DNA of 64,000 nucleotides from Agilicoccus flavus (GCF_014857905.1 NZ_JACYXE010000004.1:1-64000); one strand, 5' to 3'. Positions 20,747-29,043 are shown, counted from the first letter of the stretch. Numbers and translations: made by a program. The notes: generated from the letters alone by a model not told the origin.

Positions 20747-21097
20747 ATGGTCTTCCTCGTCGCCTCGCTCGTCGTCCTCGCCGGGATCGTCGTGGCCCTC
20801 GTCCTCGGTCGCGGCGGCGCGAACGTCCACCTCGGCCCGGCGCTCGACAGCGCCGGCGGCGTCGGACTGCCCGACGGGCCGGTCACAAGCGACGCCGTCG
20901 CCGACGTCCGCTTCGACACCGGCTTCCGCGGCTACCGCACCGACCAGGTCGACGCCGTGCTCGACGCCCTCGTGGCCCGCCTCGCCGAGCTCGAGAGCGA
21001 GCGGGGCGTCCGGGCGAGTCCGGCCGTCCACCCGTCCCACCTCGGGCCCGGGGCAGGGCCGCGTCACCCGTGCGCCCGGCCCGGGACCGACCGGTAG
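20747..21097 (+). CDS. Small membrane-anchored DivIVA-domain protein
   Basis: A 116-residue protein: one N-terminal membrane helix (VFLVASLVVLAGIVVALVLG, residues 2-21) then a short cytoplasmic part with a DivIVA-type motif FDTGFRGYRTDQVDAVLDALVARLAELE (about 60-87, cited here in its core GFRGYRTDQVD). Such motifs bind curved membrane and scaffold proteins at poles or septa. The C-terminal 25 residues are low-complexity. It is far shorter than DivIVA/Wag31 and lacks the long coiled coil, so a full polar-growth organiser is excluded. Starts at ATG 20747; a GTG directly before it is the alternative. The same neighbour is found as Rv1209 in M. tuberculosis (recalled). Confidence 0.75.
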   Translation: MVFLVASLVVLAGIVVALVLGRGGANVHLGPALDSAGGVGLPDGPVTSDAVADVRFDTGFRGYRTDQVDAVLDALVARLAELESERGVRASPAVHPSHLGPGAGPRHPCARPGTDR

Positions 21098-21204
21098 GGT
21101 GACTGATCGTCCCGTCACGCCGCACCGCCCCCGGCGGCCCGTGCCGTGAGAACCGGGAGATCCACGAGATCAGTGACGTAGAGAGTCTTCGACCAGGAGG
21201 CCGA

Positions 21205-22701
21205 GTGCCCCAGCCAGGTGACGCGACGACCCCGTCGGCCGACGGTGGCCCGGTGGCGTACGGGTCCCCCGGGCCCCGGGCGGGTTCGGGCTCCCACACC
21301 GCGATCCCGGGCATGTCCCGCCCGGGCGGCGCCGACGTGGCCGTCGAGCACGCGCCAGCCCCGGGCGGGGGGAGCGAGGCCTCGACAGGCCCGACCGACT
21401 CGACCGGCGAGGCCGCGCTGCCCTGGTACCGCCGCGGGGCGGGCTTCGTCCTCGCCGTGCTCGGCATCTACGCCCTCGCGCGCCTGTTCTCGGGCATCGT
21501 CCTCTTCCTCGTCGGGCTGCACCAGGTCGACGTCACGTGGTTCGAGAACGAGACCGGCTACTTCCGCATGACCGTGCTGTGGGACGCGTTCTGGTACCGG
21601 CAGATCGTCGAGGACGGGTACCCGCCGCAGATCCCCCGCAACCCCGAGTCGGGCAAGCCGTGGCAGAACCCGTGGGCGTTCTACCCGATGTTCCCAATGA
21701 TGACGCGGTTCGTCATGCAGCTCACCGGCCTCGGGTTCGCGGTGGTCGGCTCGACGCTGTCCCTGGTGGCCGGGGGCGTCGCCGCCGTCCTGATGGCGAT
21801 CCTCCTGCGCGACCGGGTCGGGGTGCGCGTCGCCCTCGCGGGCGTGGCCATCTGGGCCACGTGCATCACGGCCCCCACGCTGCAGGTCGCCTACACCGAG
21901 TCCATGGCGCTCGTGCTGCTCACCGGTGTGCTTCTCGCGCTGAGTCGCGAACGCTGGTGGACCGCCGCCGTCATCGCCCTGCTCACGGGGCTCACCCGGC
22001 CCATCGCGGCGCCGCTCGGGCTCGTCGCGCTCGTCGCGGTGTGGATGCGCTGGCGCCAGCGGCACGTCCGGCCCCTGCGCGGGCGCGAGGCGATCGCCAT
22101 CATCGCCTCGCTCGGCGCCTGCGGGCTCTCGGCCCTGCTGTGGCCGTTCATCGCCTGGCTCGGGACGGGGGAGCCCGACGCCTACACGAGCTCGATGACC
22201 GCGTGGCGGGCCGTGGACAAGATCCAGCTCTTCGTCCCGTGGTGGAATTCGGCGCTGTCGTGGACGCGGACGCCGGCGGCCGCCGTCCTTGCCCTGCTCG
22301 CCTTCGCGGGCCTCATGTTCGCGGTCGCGGCCGGCCCGTGGGCCCGGGCCCTCGGCCCCCAGTTGCGGACGTGGTGCCTGGCGTACCCGTTCTACCTCTT
22401 CGCCGTGCAGGACCCGTCGACGAGCATCTACCGCTACGCCATCTGCCTCTTCCCCTGGACCATCGTCATGGTGGGGGCCGGGTGGGGCCGGACGGGCGAG
22501 GACGCGATCGCCGACGAGGAGGACCCCGTCCGCGGGACGGGCGGGTCGCACGTCGCGGTCCTGCGCCGGAGGATGCGCCGGACGACGACGCGCCGGGTGC
22601 TCGCGTGGACGCTCGCCTGGGTCGTGTTCGGCCTGCTCACGCAGGTCTGGTGGATCTGGGAGATCTGGCAGTTCACGCCGCCCGCCGACGACCCGCCGTG
22701 A
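21205..22701 (+). CDS. PIG-V-like polytopic mannosyltransferase
   Basis: A 498-residue integral membrane protein: about 75 disordered Gly/Pro/Ala-rich cytoplasmic residues, then some eight to ten hydrophobic segments (from ALPWYRRGAGFVLAVLGIYAL in pieces to the C-terminal WTLAWVVFGLLTQVWWIW). The motif VLWDAFWYRQIVEDGYP after the first helix is the catalytic loop Asp of GT-C/PIG-V-like mannosyltransferases, which use polyprenyl phosphomannose on the outer face of the membrane. In actinobacteria these serve lipoglycan or protein mannosylation. The acceptor is not known. The GTG start is chosen for the AGGAGG four bases upstream. Nothing but a 107-base gap separates it from the DivIVA-domain gene. 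Confidence 0.8.
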   Translation: MPQPGDATTPSADGGPVAYGSPGPRAGSGSHTAIPGMSRPGGADVAVEHAPAPGGGSEASTGPTDSTGEAALPWYRRGAGFVLAVLGIYALARLFSGIVLFLVGLHQVDVTWFENETGYFRMTVLWDAFWYRQIVEDGYPPQIPRNPESGKPWQNPWAFYPMFPMMTRFVMQLTGLGFAVVGSTLSLVAGGVAAVLMAILLRDRVGVRVALAGVAIWATCITAPTLQVAYTESMALVLLTGVLLALSRERWWTAAVIALLTGLTRPIAAPLGLVALVAVWMRWRQRHVRPLRGREAIAIIASLGACGLSALLWPFIAWLGTGEPDAYTSSMTAWRAVDKIQLFVPWWNSALSWTRTPAAAVLALLAFAGLMFAVAAGPWARALGPQLRTWCLAYPFYLFAVQDPSTSIYRYAICLFPWTIVMVGAGWGRTGEDAIADEEDPVRGTGGSHVAVLRRRMRRTTTRRVLAWTLAWVVFGLLTQVWWIWEIWQFTPPADDPP

Positions 22702-22730
22702 TCGGCGCCCCCCTCCTGCGGCGTTTCGGA

Positions 22731-22760
22731 TTCGGAAAAGGCGCCCACGCGAGGGATACT
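22731..22760 (+). promoter_or_regulatory. Putative promoter of the DUF3117 gene
   Basis: TTCGGA (22731-22736) and GATACT (22755-22760) with an 18-base spacer; TTCGGA is present twice in tandem (22725 and 22731). The transcript would carry a leader of about 95 bases. Confidence 0.35.
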
Positions 22761-22861
22761 GGAGTCCACATGCGTGCGGAGAGGCCGGCGTGTCGCCTGC
22801 CGGATCGGCCGGAGGACGAACGGCGATCCGGTCCGCCGAGACTGCGAAGGAAGGGGCACAG

Positions 22862-23038
22862 ATGGCCGCGATGAAGCCGAGGACCGGCGAGGGTCCGCTC
22901 GAGGTGACCAAGGAAGGCCGGGGCATCGTGCTCCGCATGCCCATCGAGGGCGGAGGCCGCCTCGTCGTCGAGATGACGCCGGACGAGGCGTCCAACCTCG
23001 GCAAGGCCATCCAGGGCTGCGAAGCCGTCCCCAACTGA
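22862..23038 (+). CDS. DUF3117 protein
   Basis: A 58-residue protein beginning MAAMKPRTGEGPLEVTKEGR and ending VEMTPDEASNLGKAIQGC. This is the whole of the DUF3117 family (PF11314), which is nearly confined to actinobacteria and strikingly conserved but has no known function. The length is that of the family and the central part is predicted beta-rich, with MPIEGGGRLVVEMTPDE typical of a small beta-sheet protein. GAAGGAAGGGG precedes the ATG. Monocistronic: own promoter-like sequence upstream and a very strong hairpin after it. The mycobacterial counterpart is recalled as Rv1211. Confidence 0.9.
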   Translation: MAAMKPRTGEGPLEVTKEGRGIVLRMPIEGGGRLVVEMTPDEASNLGKAIQGCEAVPN

Positions 23039-23063
23039 CGCCGACCGACGCCGATCGGGACGA

Positions 23064-23106
23064 ACGGACGGGCCGCGACACCCCCGGGGGGTCGCGGCCC
23101 GTCCGT
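23064..23106. terminator. Perfect 16-bp terminator hairpin, bidirectional
   Basis: ACGGACGGGCCGCGAC (23064-23079) pairs perfectly with the arm at 23091-23106; the loop is ACCCCCGGGGG. It separates DUF3117 from the convergent O-methyltransferase gene. Confidence 0.85.
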
Positions 23107-23172
23107 GCGTGACCAGGTCCGGCTGTCGGTGCCGCGTGCGGTGCCCGCGATTGCGACGGCGCAGCGCCCGAC

Positions 23173-23805
23173 TCAGCGGCGGACCGCGGCGAACAGGCCG
23201 TCCCCGGCGGGGAGCAGGCACGGCGACAGTCGGTCGTCGTCGCGCAGGGTCTTGCCCAGCTCGCGCAGCGTCGTCGTCGTCTCGTCGCGGGCGGCGGGGT
23301 CGGCCACCTTGTCGTGCCAGAGCATGTTGTCGATCGCGAGGACACCGCCGGAGCGCAGGAGGCGGATCGCCTGCTCGACGTACGCCGGGTACTCGGTCTT
23401 GTCCGCGTCGACGAGCACGAGGTCGTAGGCGCCGTCGGTGAGCCGGGGAAGCACGTCCGACGCCGAGCCCGTGATGACGCGCGTGCGCTGGGTGGGGATC
23501 CCCGCCGCCGCGTAGGCCGTGCGCGCGGCCCGCTGGTGGGCCGGCTCGACGTCGATCGTCGTCAGGACGCCGTCGGCGGGCATGCCCTCGAGCAGCCACA
23601 GCCCGGAGACGCCGGCCCCCGTGCCGATCTCGACGACCGCCCGGGCGCGCGCGGCCCCCGCGAGGAGCCGCAGGACGGGACCGACGCCCGGGGACACCGG
23701 CGCGCAGCCCAGTTCGCGGCCGCGCGCCCGGGCCGCCGCGACGGCCGGCGGCTCGGGCACGAAGTCCTCGGTATAGGCCCAGTTGGCGGACTTGTTCGCG
23801 CTCAT
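23173..23805 (-). CDS. SAM-dependent O-methyltransferase (CCoAOMT-like)
   Basis: A 210-residue class I methyltransferase of the O-methyltransferase family 3. Motif I is VVEIGTGAGVSGLWLL (about 58-73), followed by LTTIDVEPAHQRAAR, then the metal-binding LVLVDADKTEYPAYVEQA and VLAIDNMLWHDKVADPA, which is the divalent-metal Asp-Asn-Asp arrangement of the cation-dependent group. The small-molecule acceptor is unknown. Located divergently from sigE as Rv1220c is from sigE in M. tuberculosis (recalled). A TAGGCT seven bases before the ATG suggests leaderless translation. Confidence 0.88.
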   Translation of the reverse strand: MSANKSANWAYTEDFVPEPPAVAAARARGRELGCAPVSPGVGPVLRLLAGAARARAVVEIGTGAGVSGLWLLEGMPADGVLTTIDVEPAHQRAARTAYAAAGIPTQRTRVITGSASDVLPRLTDGAYDLVLVDADKTEYPAYVEQAIRLLRSGGVLAIDNMLWHDKVADPAARDETTTTLRELGKTLRDDDRLSPCLLPAGDGLFAAVRR

Positions 23806-23812
23806 GTGCGGC

Positions 23813-23818
23813 AGCCTA
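23813..23818 (-). promoter_or_regulatory. Putative -10 (TAGGCT) of the leaderless O-methyltransferase mRNA
   Basis: TAGGCT on the minus strand, with seven bases to the ATG at 23805 and no Shine-Dalgarno in between. Confidence 0.45.
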
Positions 23819-23977
23819 GCGGCCGGGATGCACACCGGAGTCGGTCGCGCGGGTGGCCGCCGACGCAGAGGTCGCACCGGTGGACTGCTCAGTGTCCTCA
23901 CAGCTTGGCCGACGAGCATGTCATCGGCAGCCGGGGCGATCCGCACCCGGCCCGACCCACGACCACGAAGGACCACG

Positions 23978-24604
23978 ATGTCCATCACCCACCAGGACGC
24001 CCCGATCGACACCTCGGCCGACGACGCCGACTGGGTCCGGCCGACGTGGGAGCAGGTCGTCACCGAGCACTCGGCGCGCGTCTACCGCCTCGCCTACCGA
24101 CTCACCGGCAACCGGTACGACGCCGAGGACCTCACGCAGGACGTCTTCGTCCGCGTCTTCCGCTCGCTCGACCGGTACCGCCCCGGCACCTTCGAGGGCT
24201 GGCTGCACCGCATCACCACCAACCTCTTCCTCGACCGCATGCGGCGCAAGCAGCGCATCCGGTTCGACGCGCTCTCCGAGGAGTCCTCGGCGCGCATCCC
24301 GAGCCGGGGGATGGGTCCGGAGCAGTACTTCGACGCGACGCACCTCGACGACGACGTGCAGCGGGCGCTCGACGCGCTCGCCCCCGACTTCCGGGTCGCC
24401 GTCGTCCTGTGCGACATCGAGGGGCTCACCTACGAGGAGATCTCCGAGACCCTCGGCATCAAGCTCGGCACGGTCCGCTCGCGGATCCACCGGGGGCGGG
24501 CGCAGTTGCGCGACGCGCTCGCACACCGGGCGCCCACGTCGGCCCGGTCCCGGGCCGTCCGGGCCCCCGCTCTCGGCCTCGGCCGGGTCGTCCCCTCCGT
24601 CTGA
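23978..24604 (+). CDS. sigE: ECF RNA polymerase sigma factor, SigE type
   Basis: A 208-residue extracytoplasmic-function sigma factor. Region 2 is at about residues 34-100 (HSARVYRLAYRLTGNRYDAEDLTQDVFVRVFRSL in the core promoter-melting and -10 reading helices, then WLHRITTNLFLDRMRR) and region 4 at about 130-185 (ALDALAPDFRVAVVLCDIEGLTYEEISE, then LGTVRSRIHRGRAQL). Position between the O-methyltransferase and tatB is the mycobacterial sigE locus, where it governs envelope and oxidative stress. In Mycobacterium an anti-sigma gene (rseA) and htrA follow; here neither does. Start ATG 23978 follows AAGGACC. Ends in a short Arg/Ala tail of about 20 residues. Confidence 0.9.
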   Translation: MSITHQDAPIDTSADDADWVRPTWEQVVTEHSARVYRLAYRLTGNRYDAEDLTQDVFVRVFRSLDRYRPGTFEGWLHRITTNLFLDRMRRKQRIRFDALSEESSARIPSRGMGPEQYFDATHLDDDVQRALDALAPDFRVAVVLCDIEGLTYEEISETLGIKLGTVRSRIHRGRAQLRDALAHRAPTSARSRAVRAPALGLGRVVPSV

Positions 24605-24740
24605 GTCGGCCGACTCCGGCGTCGGGCCGCTGGTCGGTGACCGGTCGCGGGCGGGCGTCCGCGTCGCCGACGCCGTTCCGGAACGCGCCTGACAAGATGG
24701 TCCTGTTGCGCGCCGGCCGGGCCGCGGACTCCTCGCGAAA

Positions 24741-25166
24741 GTGGTGATCGGGATCAACTTCTGGGAAGCGGTCATCATCATCGTCGTCGCGCTCGTCGTC
24801 ATCGGGCCCGAACGGCTGCCGCACTACGCGGCGCGGCTGCGCACCGGCGTCCGCGAACTGCGCCGCATGGCCACGGGGGCCAAGGAGCAGCTGCGCGAGC
24901 AGATGGGTCCCGAGTTCGACGACATCGACTGGAAGGCCTACGACCCGCGCCAGTACGACCCGCGTCGCATTGTGCGCGAGGCGCTGTTGGAGGACGACGA
25001 GGACGAGCCCCGGACCGATGGCGGCACGGGCGAGCCGGAGTCCACCCGGACCGGCGGCGCGACGGCGGCCGCCGCGCCGAGCGTGGTCACGGCCGAGCGG
25101 CGTCGACCGCGGGCGGTGGCCTACGACCCGACCGCCCCCACGCCGTTCGACCCCGAGGCGACCTGA
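24741..25166 (+). CDS. tatB: Sec-independent protein translocase TatB
   Basis: A 141-residue TatB: a short N-terminal membrane helix (FWEAVIIIVVALVVIGPERLP, about residues 6-26, with the Glu and the Gly-Pro hinge), an amphipathic helix (YAARLRTGVRELRRMATGAKEQL) and an acidic disordered tail. Together with TatA and TatC it receives twin-arginine signal peptides of folded proteins. tatA and tatC are elsewhere. The conserved FDDIDWKAYDPRQYDPRRIVREAL stretch is the actinobacterial TatB C-terminus. Starts at GTG 24741, followed at once by another GTG. The ribosome site is weak. Synteny with sigE supports the name. Confidence 0.9.
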   Translation: MVIGINFWEAVIIIVVALVVIGPERLPHYAARLRTGVRELRRMATGAKEQLREQMGPEFDDIDWKAYDPRQYDPRRIVREALLEDDEDEPRTDGGTGEPESTRTGGATAAAAPSVVTAERRRPRAVAYDPTAPTPFDPEAT

Positions 25167-25238
25167 GCGGCCACGTCGGGGACGACGCAGATCGACGCCG
25201 CAGATCGACGGGCGCCCGACCGGCCGGAGACCGGGTCC

Positions 25239-26372
25239 TCAGCGACCCGTCGGGGTCAATCCGAGCTTGCGGCCGGCGAGACCGCGGGAACGCTGCCCCA
25301 GGCCGCGCGCGATCCCGCGCAGGGCGACGCCCGAGGGGCCGTCGGGAGCGGAGCGGACGACCGGGTCGCCCACGTCGGAGCCCTCCCGCAGCGCGACATC
25401 GAGCGGGATCTGCCCGAGCAGCGGCACGTCCGTCCCGATGATCCGGGACAGCGAGTCGGCGACCTGTCGGCCGCCGCCGGAGCCGAACAGCTCCTGGCGG
25501 GAGCCGTCGGGCAGCTCGAGCCACGACATGTTCTCGACGACGCCGACGACCCGTTGGTGGGTCTGCACGGCGATGGACCCGGCGCGCTCGGCGACCTCCG
25601 CCGCGGCCTGCTGGGGGGTCGTGACGACGAGGATCTCGGTGCCGGGGATGAGCTGCGCGACGGAGATCGCGACGTCGCCCGTGCCGGGCGGCAGGTCGAG
25701 CAGGAGGACGTCGAGGTCGCCCCAGTAGACGTCCGCGAGGAACTGCTGGAGCGCGCGGTGCAGCATCGGGCCGCGCCAGACGACCGGCTGGTTCCCGGCG
25801 ACGAACATCCCGACCGAGATGACGCGGACCCCGTGCGCCTCCGGGGGGAGGATCATGTCGTCGACCTGCGTGGGCGCCCGGTCGACGCCGAGCATGCGCG
25901 GGATGGAGAAGCCGTAGATGTCGGCGTCGACGACGCCCACCTTGAGGCCCTGGTCGGCGAGGGACACGGCGAGGTTGCTCGTCACGCTGGACTTGCCGAC
26001 GCCGCCCTTGCCCGAGGCGACGGCGTAGACGCGGGTCAGCGAGTCGGGCCGGGCGAAGGGGATCTCGCGCTCGGCCTGGCCGCCGCGCAGATGCTCCTTG
26101 AGGGCCCGTCGCTGCTCGTCGGACATGACCCCGAGCGTCACCTCGACCCGGTCCACGCCCTCGACGGCGAGCAACGCGCGGGTGGTGTCGCGCTCGAGCG
26201 TCGACTTCAGCGGGCATCCCGACACGGTGAGCAGGATCGTCACCCGCACGAGCCCGGCGTCGTCGGCCTCGACGGCACCCACCATGCCCAGTTCGGTGAT
26301 GGGACGGTGGATCTCGGGGTCCTGGACGCCCGAGAGGGCGTCGAGAAGTGCGTCGTGCGAAGGGGTGGGCAT
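25239..26372 (-). CDS. Mrp/ApbC-type P-loop ATPase, Fe-S cluster carrier family
   Basis: A 377-residue protein: an N-terminal MIP18/DUF59 domain (residues 1-95, VQDPEIHRPITELGM, then VSGCPLKSTLERDTT) joined to a deviant Walker A NTPase of the MinD/ParA type (ASGKGGVGKSSVTSNLA near 115, DADIYGFSIPRMLG, DLPPGTGDVAIS). Family members carry iron-sulfur clusters to apoproteins. The C-terminal CxxC that ligates the cluster in enterobacterial Mrp is absent: the matching place reads VENMSWLELPDGSRQELFGSGGG, as recalled for other actinobacterial homologues. So cluster carriage may use other ligands. Last gene of a three-gene minus-strand row. Confidence 0.88.
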   Translation of the reverse strand: MPTPSHDALLDALSGVQDPEIHRPITELGMVGAVEADDAGLVRVTILLTVSGCPLKSTLERDTTRALLAVEGVDRVEVTLGVMSDEQRRALKEHLRGGQAEREIPFARPDSLTRVYAVASGKGGVGKSSVTSNLAVSLADQGLKVGVVDADIYGFSIPRMLGVDRAPTQVDDMILPPEAHGVRVISVGMFVAGNQPVVWRGPMLHRALQQFLADVYWGDLDVLLLDLPPGTGDVAISVAQLIPGTEILVVTTPQQAAAEVAERAGSIAVQTHQRVVGVVENMSWLELPDGSRQELFGSGGGRQVADSLSRIIGTDVPLLGQIPLDVALREGSDVGDPVVRSAPDGPSGVALRGIARGLGQRSRGLAGRKLGLTPTGR

Positions 26373-26376
26373 GCCC

Positions 26377-26991
26377 CTACTCTACGGCCGGGTCCGCGGC
26401 GGCCCGCGACGCCTCCCGGGCCTCCGGGCTCGCCGGGCCCGAGCGCTTGACCTTCGACTTCTTCTTCGACCGCGGCCGGTCCGCGCCGTCGGGGGAGTCG
26501 TCGTCGCCGGTGAGCTCCTCGAGCAGTTCACGCAGTTCGGAGCGGAGGTAGTCGCGGGTCGCCACGTCCCGCATCGCCACGCGCAGCGCCGCGACCTCGC
26601 GGGTGAGGTACTCGGTGTCGGCGAGGTTGCGCTCGTCGCGGGCCCGGTCCTGCTCGAGGGTCACCCGGTCGCGGTCGTCCTGCCGGTTCTGCGCGAGCAG
26701 CAGCAGCGGGGCCGCGTACGACGCCTGCAGGGACAGGATGAGCGTCAGCAGCGTGTAGTTGAGCGCCCGCGGGTCGAACTGCGCGGCCTCGGGCATGAAC
26801 GTGTTCCACGCGAGCCACACGGCGCAGAAGATTGTCATGCCGATGAGGAAGCGCGGCGTGCCCATGAACCGCGCGAACGCCTCGCTCGCCGTCCCGAACG
26901 CGCCCTCGGAGAACATCGACGGCCGGCGGATCCGGCGGCCCGACTCGCGCGGCTGGTCGAGCCGCAGGTCGGTGCGGGCGGGCTCAGACAT
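26377..26991 (-). CDS. DUF1003 membrane protein
   Basis: A 204-residue protein with two hydrophobic segments (about 45-65, FLIGMTIFCAVWLAWN; and 80-100, YTLLTLILSLQASYAAPLLLL) followed by the family signature QNRQDDRDRVTLEQDRA and a charged cytoplasmic helix, with a Lys/Arg-rich tail. DUF1003 proteins are common and often annotated as cytoplasmic membrane proteins or putative magnesium-related; no function is proven. It begins eight bases inside the upstream CBS/MgtE_N gene and ends four bases before mrp, so all three are translated from one message. The pairing with an MgtE_N/CBS protein suggests divalent ions. Confidence 0.8.
   Translation of the reverse strand: MSEPARTDLRLDQPRESGRRIRRPSMFSEGAFGTASEAFARFMGTPRFLIGMTIFCAVWLAWNTFMPEAAQFDPRALNYTLLTLILSLQASYAAPLLLLAQNRQDDRDRVTLEQDRARDERNLADTEYLTREVAALRVAMRDVATRDYLRSELRELLEELTGDDDSPDGADRPRSKKKSKVKRSGPASPEAREASRAAADPAVE
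26379..26384 (-). promoter_or_regulatory. Possible internal -10 (TAGAGT) before mrp
   Basis: TAGAGT six bases before the mrp ATG at 26372, inside the 3' end of the DUF1003 gene. Could give a leaderless mrp message in addition to read-through; weaker case because the gene is also in an operon. Confidence 0.3.
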
Positions 26992-28264
26992 CGGTCACCT
27001 CGTGTCGTTCCTCTCGCCAGTCGTCGGGCAGCAGGTGATCGAGGACGTCGTCGACGGTCACCGCACCGAGCAGGTGGTTGTCCTCGTCGGCGACGGGCAG
27101 CGAGACGAAGTTGTACGTCGCGAGCTCGCGGGTGACCTGGCCGATGGTCGCGTCCGGCGAGATCGGCTCGACGTCCTTGTCGACGAACTGGCCCACCGGG
27201 GCGTGCGGGGGTTCGCGCAGGAGCCGCTGGATGTGCACGAGGCCGAGGTAGCGGCCCGTGGGGGTCTCCAGCGGCGCGCGGGAGACGAAGACGGTCGCGG
27301 CGATCGCGGGGGAGACCTCCACCCGCCGCACCATGGCGAGGGCCTCGGCGATGCTCGCCTCCGGAGGCAGGATGATCGGCTCGGTCGTCATGAGGCCGCC
27401 CGCCGTGTTCTCGTCGTAGCGCAGCAGGCGGCGCAGGTCGGCGGCCTCGTCGGGCTCCATGAGCTGCAGGTAGCGCTCCTGGGCCTCGGGCGAGAGCTCG
27501 TTGAGCAGGTCGGCGGCGTCGTCGGGCTGCATGGCCTCGAGGACGTCGGCGGCCCGGTTGCTCTCGAGGGCCGCGAGGATCTCGACCTGGTCGTCCTCGG
27601 GCAGCTCCTCGAGGACGTCGGCCAGCTTCTCGTCGTCCAGCGCCGAGGCCACCTGCGCGCGCCGCGAGGCGGGCAGGTTCCGGACGAGCTCCGCCAGGTC
27701 GGCGGCCTTGAGTTCGTCGTACGCGCCGAGGAGGAGGTCCGCGCCCTGCGACGCGTCGAGGGTGCGCAGGTCGCTGACGTCCTCGACGTCGACGAGCACG
27801 GTCTCGCCGCGGCGGCGGCCGAGGCCGAACGCCCGGCGCGGTCCCCCCTGCCCCTTGCGGACGAAGACCTTCGTCACCGACCAGTCGCGCAGCCGCTCCT
27901 TGTCGATGCCGAGGTCCTCGACGACGGCCTCGAACGCCTCGGCGTCCGGGGTGTCGACGACGACCCGGCGGTCGAGGATCTCGCCGAGCACGAGGGACTC
28001 GTTGGTCCGCTGCTCGAAGCGGCGCATGTTGACGAGGCCGGTCGTGATGACCTGGCCGCCGTCGATGGTCGTCACCCGGGTCATCGGGACGAAGACACGC
28101 CGCTTCCCGGGGACCTCGACGACGAGACCGATGACGCGGGGACGCCGCCGCGTCGTCGAGAACGTGATGACGACGTCGCGCACGCGACCGACCTGGTCGC
28201 CGAGGGGGTCGAACACGCTCAGCCCGGCCAGGCGGGCGACGAAGACGCGGGACTGGGTGCTCAC
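26984..28264 (-). CDS. MgtE_N / CBS-domain magnesium-transporter-like cytoplasmic protein
   Basis: A 426-residue protein built like the cytoplasmic half of an MgtE channel without the membrane part. Two PRC-barrel-like pieces occupy about residues 1-80 (FVARLAGLSVFDPLGDQVG in part) and 140-170, then MgtE_N helical repeats (LVRNLPASRRAQVASALDD, ALESNRAADVLEAMQPDDAADLL cited as LEAMQPDDAADLL) at about 190-285, then two CBS domains to the end (ILPPEASIAEALAMVRR; HAPVGQFVDKDVEPI). No transmembrane segment follows, so it is not itself a channel; it may sense magnesium or a nucleotide and regulate a partner such as the DUF1003 protein beside it. GTG start at 28264. Confidence 0.82.
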   Translation of the reverse strand: MSTQSRVFVARLAGLSVFDPLGDQVGRVRDVVITFSTTRRRPRVIGLVVEVPGKRRVFVPMTRVTTIDGGQVITTGLVNMRRFEQRTNESLVLGEILDRRVVVDTPDAEAFEAVVEDLGIDKERLRDWSVTKVFVRKGQGGPRRAFGLGRRRGETVLVDVEDVSDLRTLDASQGADLLLGAYDELKAADLAELVRNLPASRRAQVASALDDEKLADVLEELPEDDQVEILAALESNRAADVLEAMQPDDAADLLNELSPEAQERYLQLMEPDEAADLRRLLRYDENTAGGLMTTEPIILPPEASIAEALAMVRRVEVSPAIAATVFVSRAPLETPTGRYLGLVHIQRLLREPPHAPVGQFVDKDVEPISPDATIGQVTRELATYNFVSLPVADEDNHLLGAVTVDDVLDHLLPDDWREERHEVTDV

Positions 28265-28286
28265 CTCTGCAGGCTACCGGCCCCGA

Positions 28287-28925
28287 TCACCGGCTCCGGT
28301 TGCGCCGTACGCGGCGGACGACGTACCAGACGAACAGGGCGATCAGGACCGCGATGACGACGTACTTGACGGCGTCGACGTAGCCCGCGACCGCCTGCCA
28401 GTTCTCGCCGAGGACGTACCCCGCCCCGACGAGGACGGCGTTCCACATCGCGCTGCCCGCCAGGGTGAACGCCGTGAACGTCACGGGGGACATGCGCTCG
28501 ATGCCGGCCGGGATCGAGATGAGGCTGCGGACGCCGGGGACCAGGCGCCCGAAGAAGATCGACGACCGCCCGTGCCGGTTGAACCAGCCCTCGGCCCGGG
28601 TCATCTCCTCGACGTCGACGAGGGGCATGACGTCGACGATGCGGAGCAGGCGTCGCCGGCCGAGCAGGGCACCGAGGCCGTAGAGCACCCAGGCGCCGAC
28701 GACGGACCCGATGGTCGTCCAGACGAGGACCGCGACGAGGCCCAGGGTCCCGACGCTCGCGGAGTACCCGGCGAGCGGGAGGATGACCTCGCTCGGGATG
28801 GGCGGGAAGAGGTTCTCGAGGAACACCAGCAGGCCCGCGCCGGGGGCGCCGAGCGTCTCCATCGTGTCGACGATCCAGCCGCCGAGGCCGTCGGTGGGAC
28901 CGGGTGCGGTCGCGAGGGGGAGCAT
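28287..28925 (-). CDS. DedA-family membrane protein
   Basis: A 212-residue polytopic protein of the DedA/SNARE-associated family (PF09335). Conserved parts are ENLFPPIPSEVILPLAGY near residue 37-54, the acidic and proline-rich re-entrant motif, and FFGRLVPGVRSLISIPAG near 125-142, with its essential arginines. Four hydrophobic segments can be counted. DedA proteins are undecaprenyl-phosphate or lipid transporters/scramblases affecting membrane potential and envelope integrity. It lies 22 bases upstream (in transcription sense, downstream) of the CBS gene on the same strand order and may head this operon. The ATG at 28925 is one of several candidates; no strong ribosome site. Confidence 0.85.
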   Translation of the reverse strand: MLPLATAPGPTDGLGGWIVDTMETLGAPGAGLLVFLENLFPPIPSEVILPLAGYSASVGTLGLVAVLVWTTIGSVVGAWVLYGLGALLGRRRLLRIVDVMPLVDVEEMTRAEGWFNRHGRSSIFFGRLVPGVRSLISIPAGIERMSPVTFTAFTLAGSAMWNAVLVGAGYVLGENWQAVAGYVDAVKYVVIAVLIALFVWYVVRRVRRNRSR

Positions 28926-29043
28926 GGGCGTCGGGGATCGCTTTCTCACGGGGGGCGGTGGACCGTCCACCATCGTGCCCGACGACCCCGGATGTCGCCT
29001 GGGAGCCGCGCGGGAACACCGGCGGGTCGGAGAGGATGGACCC

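Noticed and set aside
21115-23034. 639-residue minus-strand frame antisense to the mannosyltransferase
   Set aside because: Low-complexity shadow. The plus strand carries a clear PIG-V-like protein and DUF3117.
23820-23978. Candidate SigE autoregulatory promoter upstream of sigE
   Set aside because: GGAAC-type -35 with a GTT -10 at the right distance could not be found in this stretch, so I do not annotate it.
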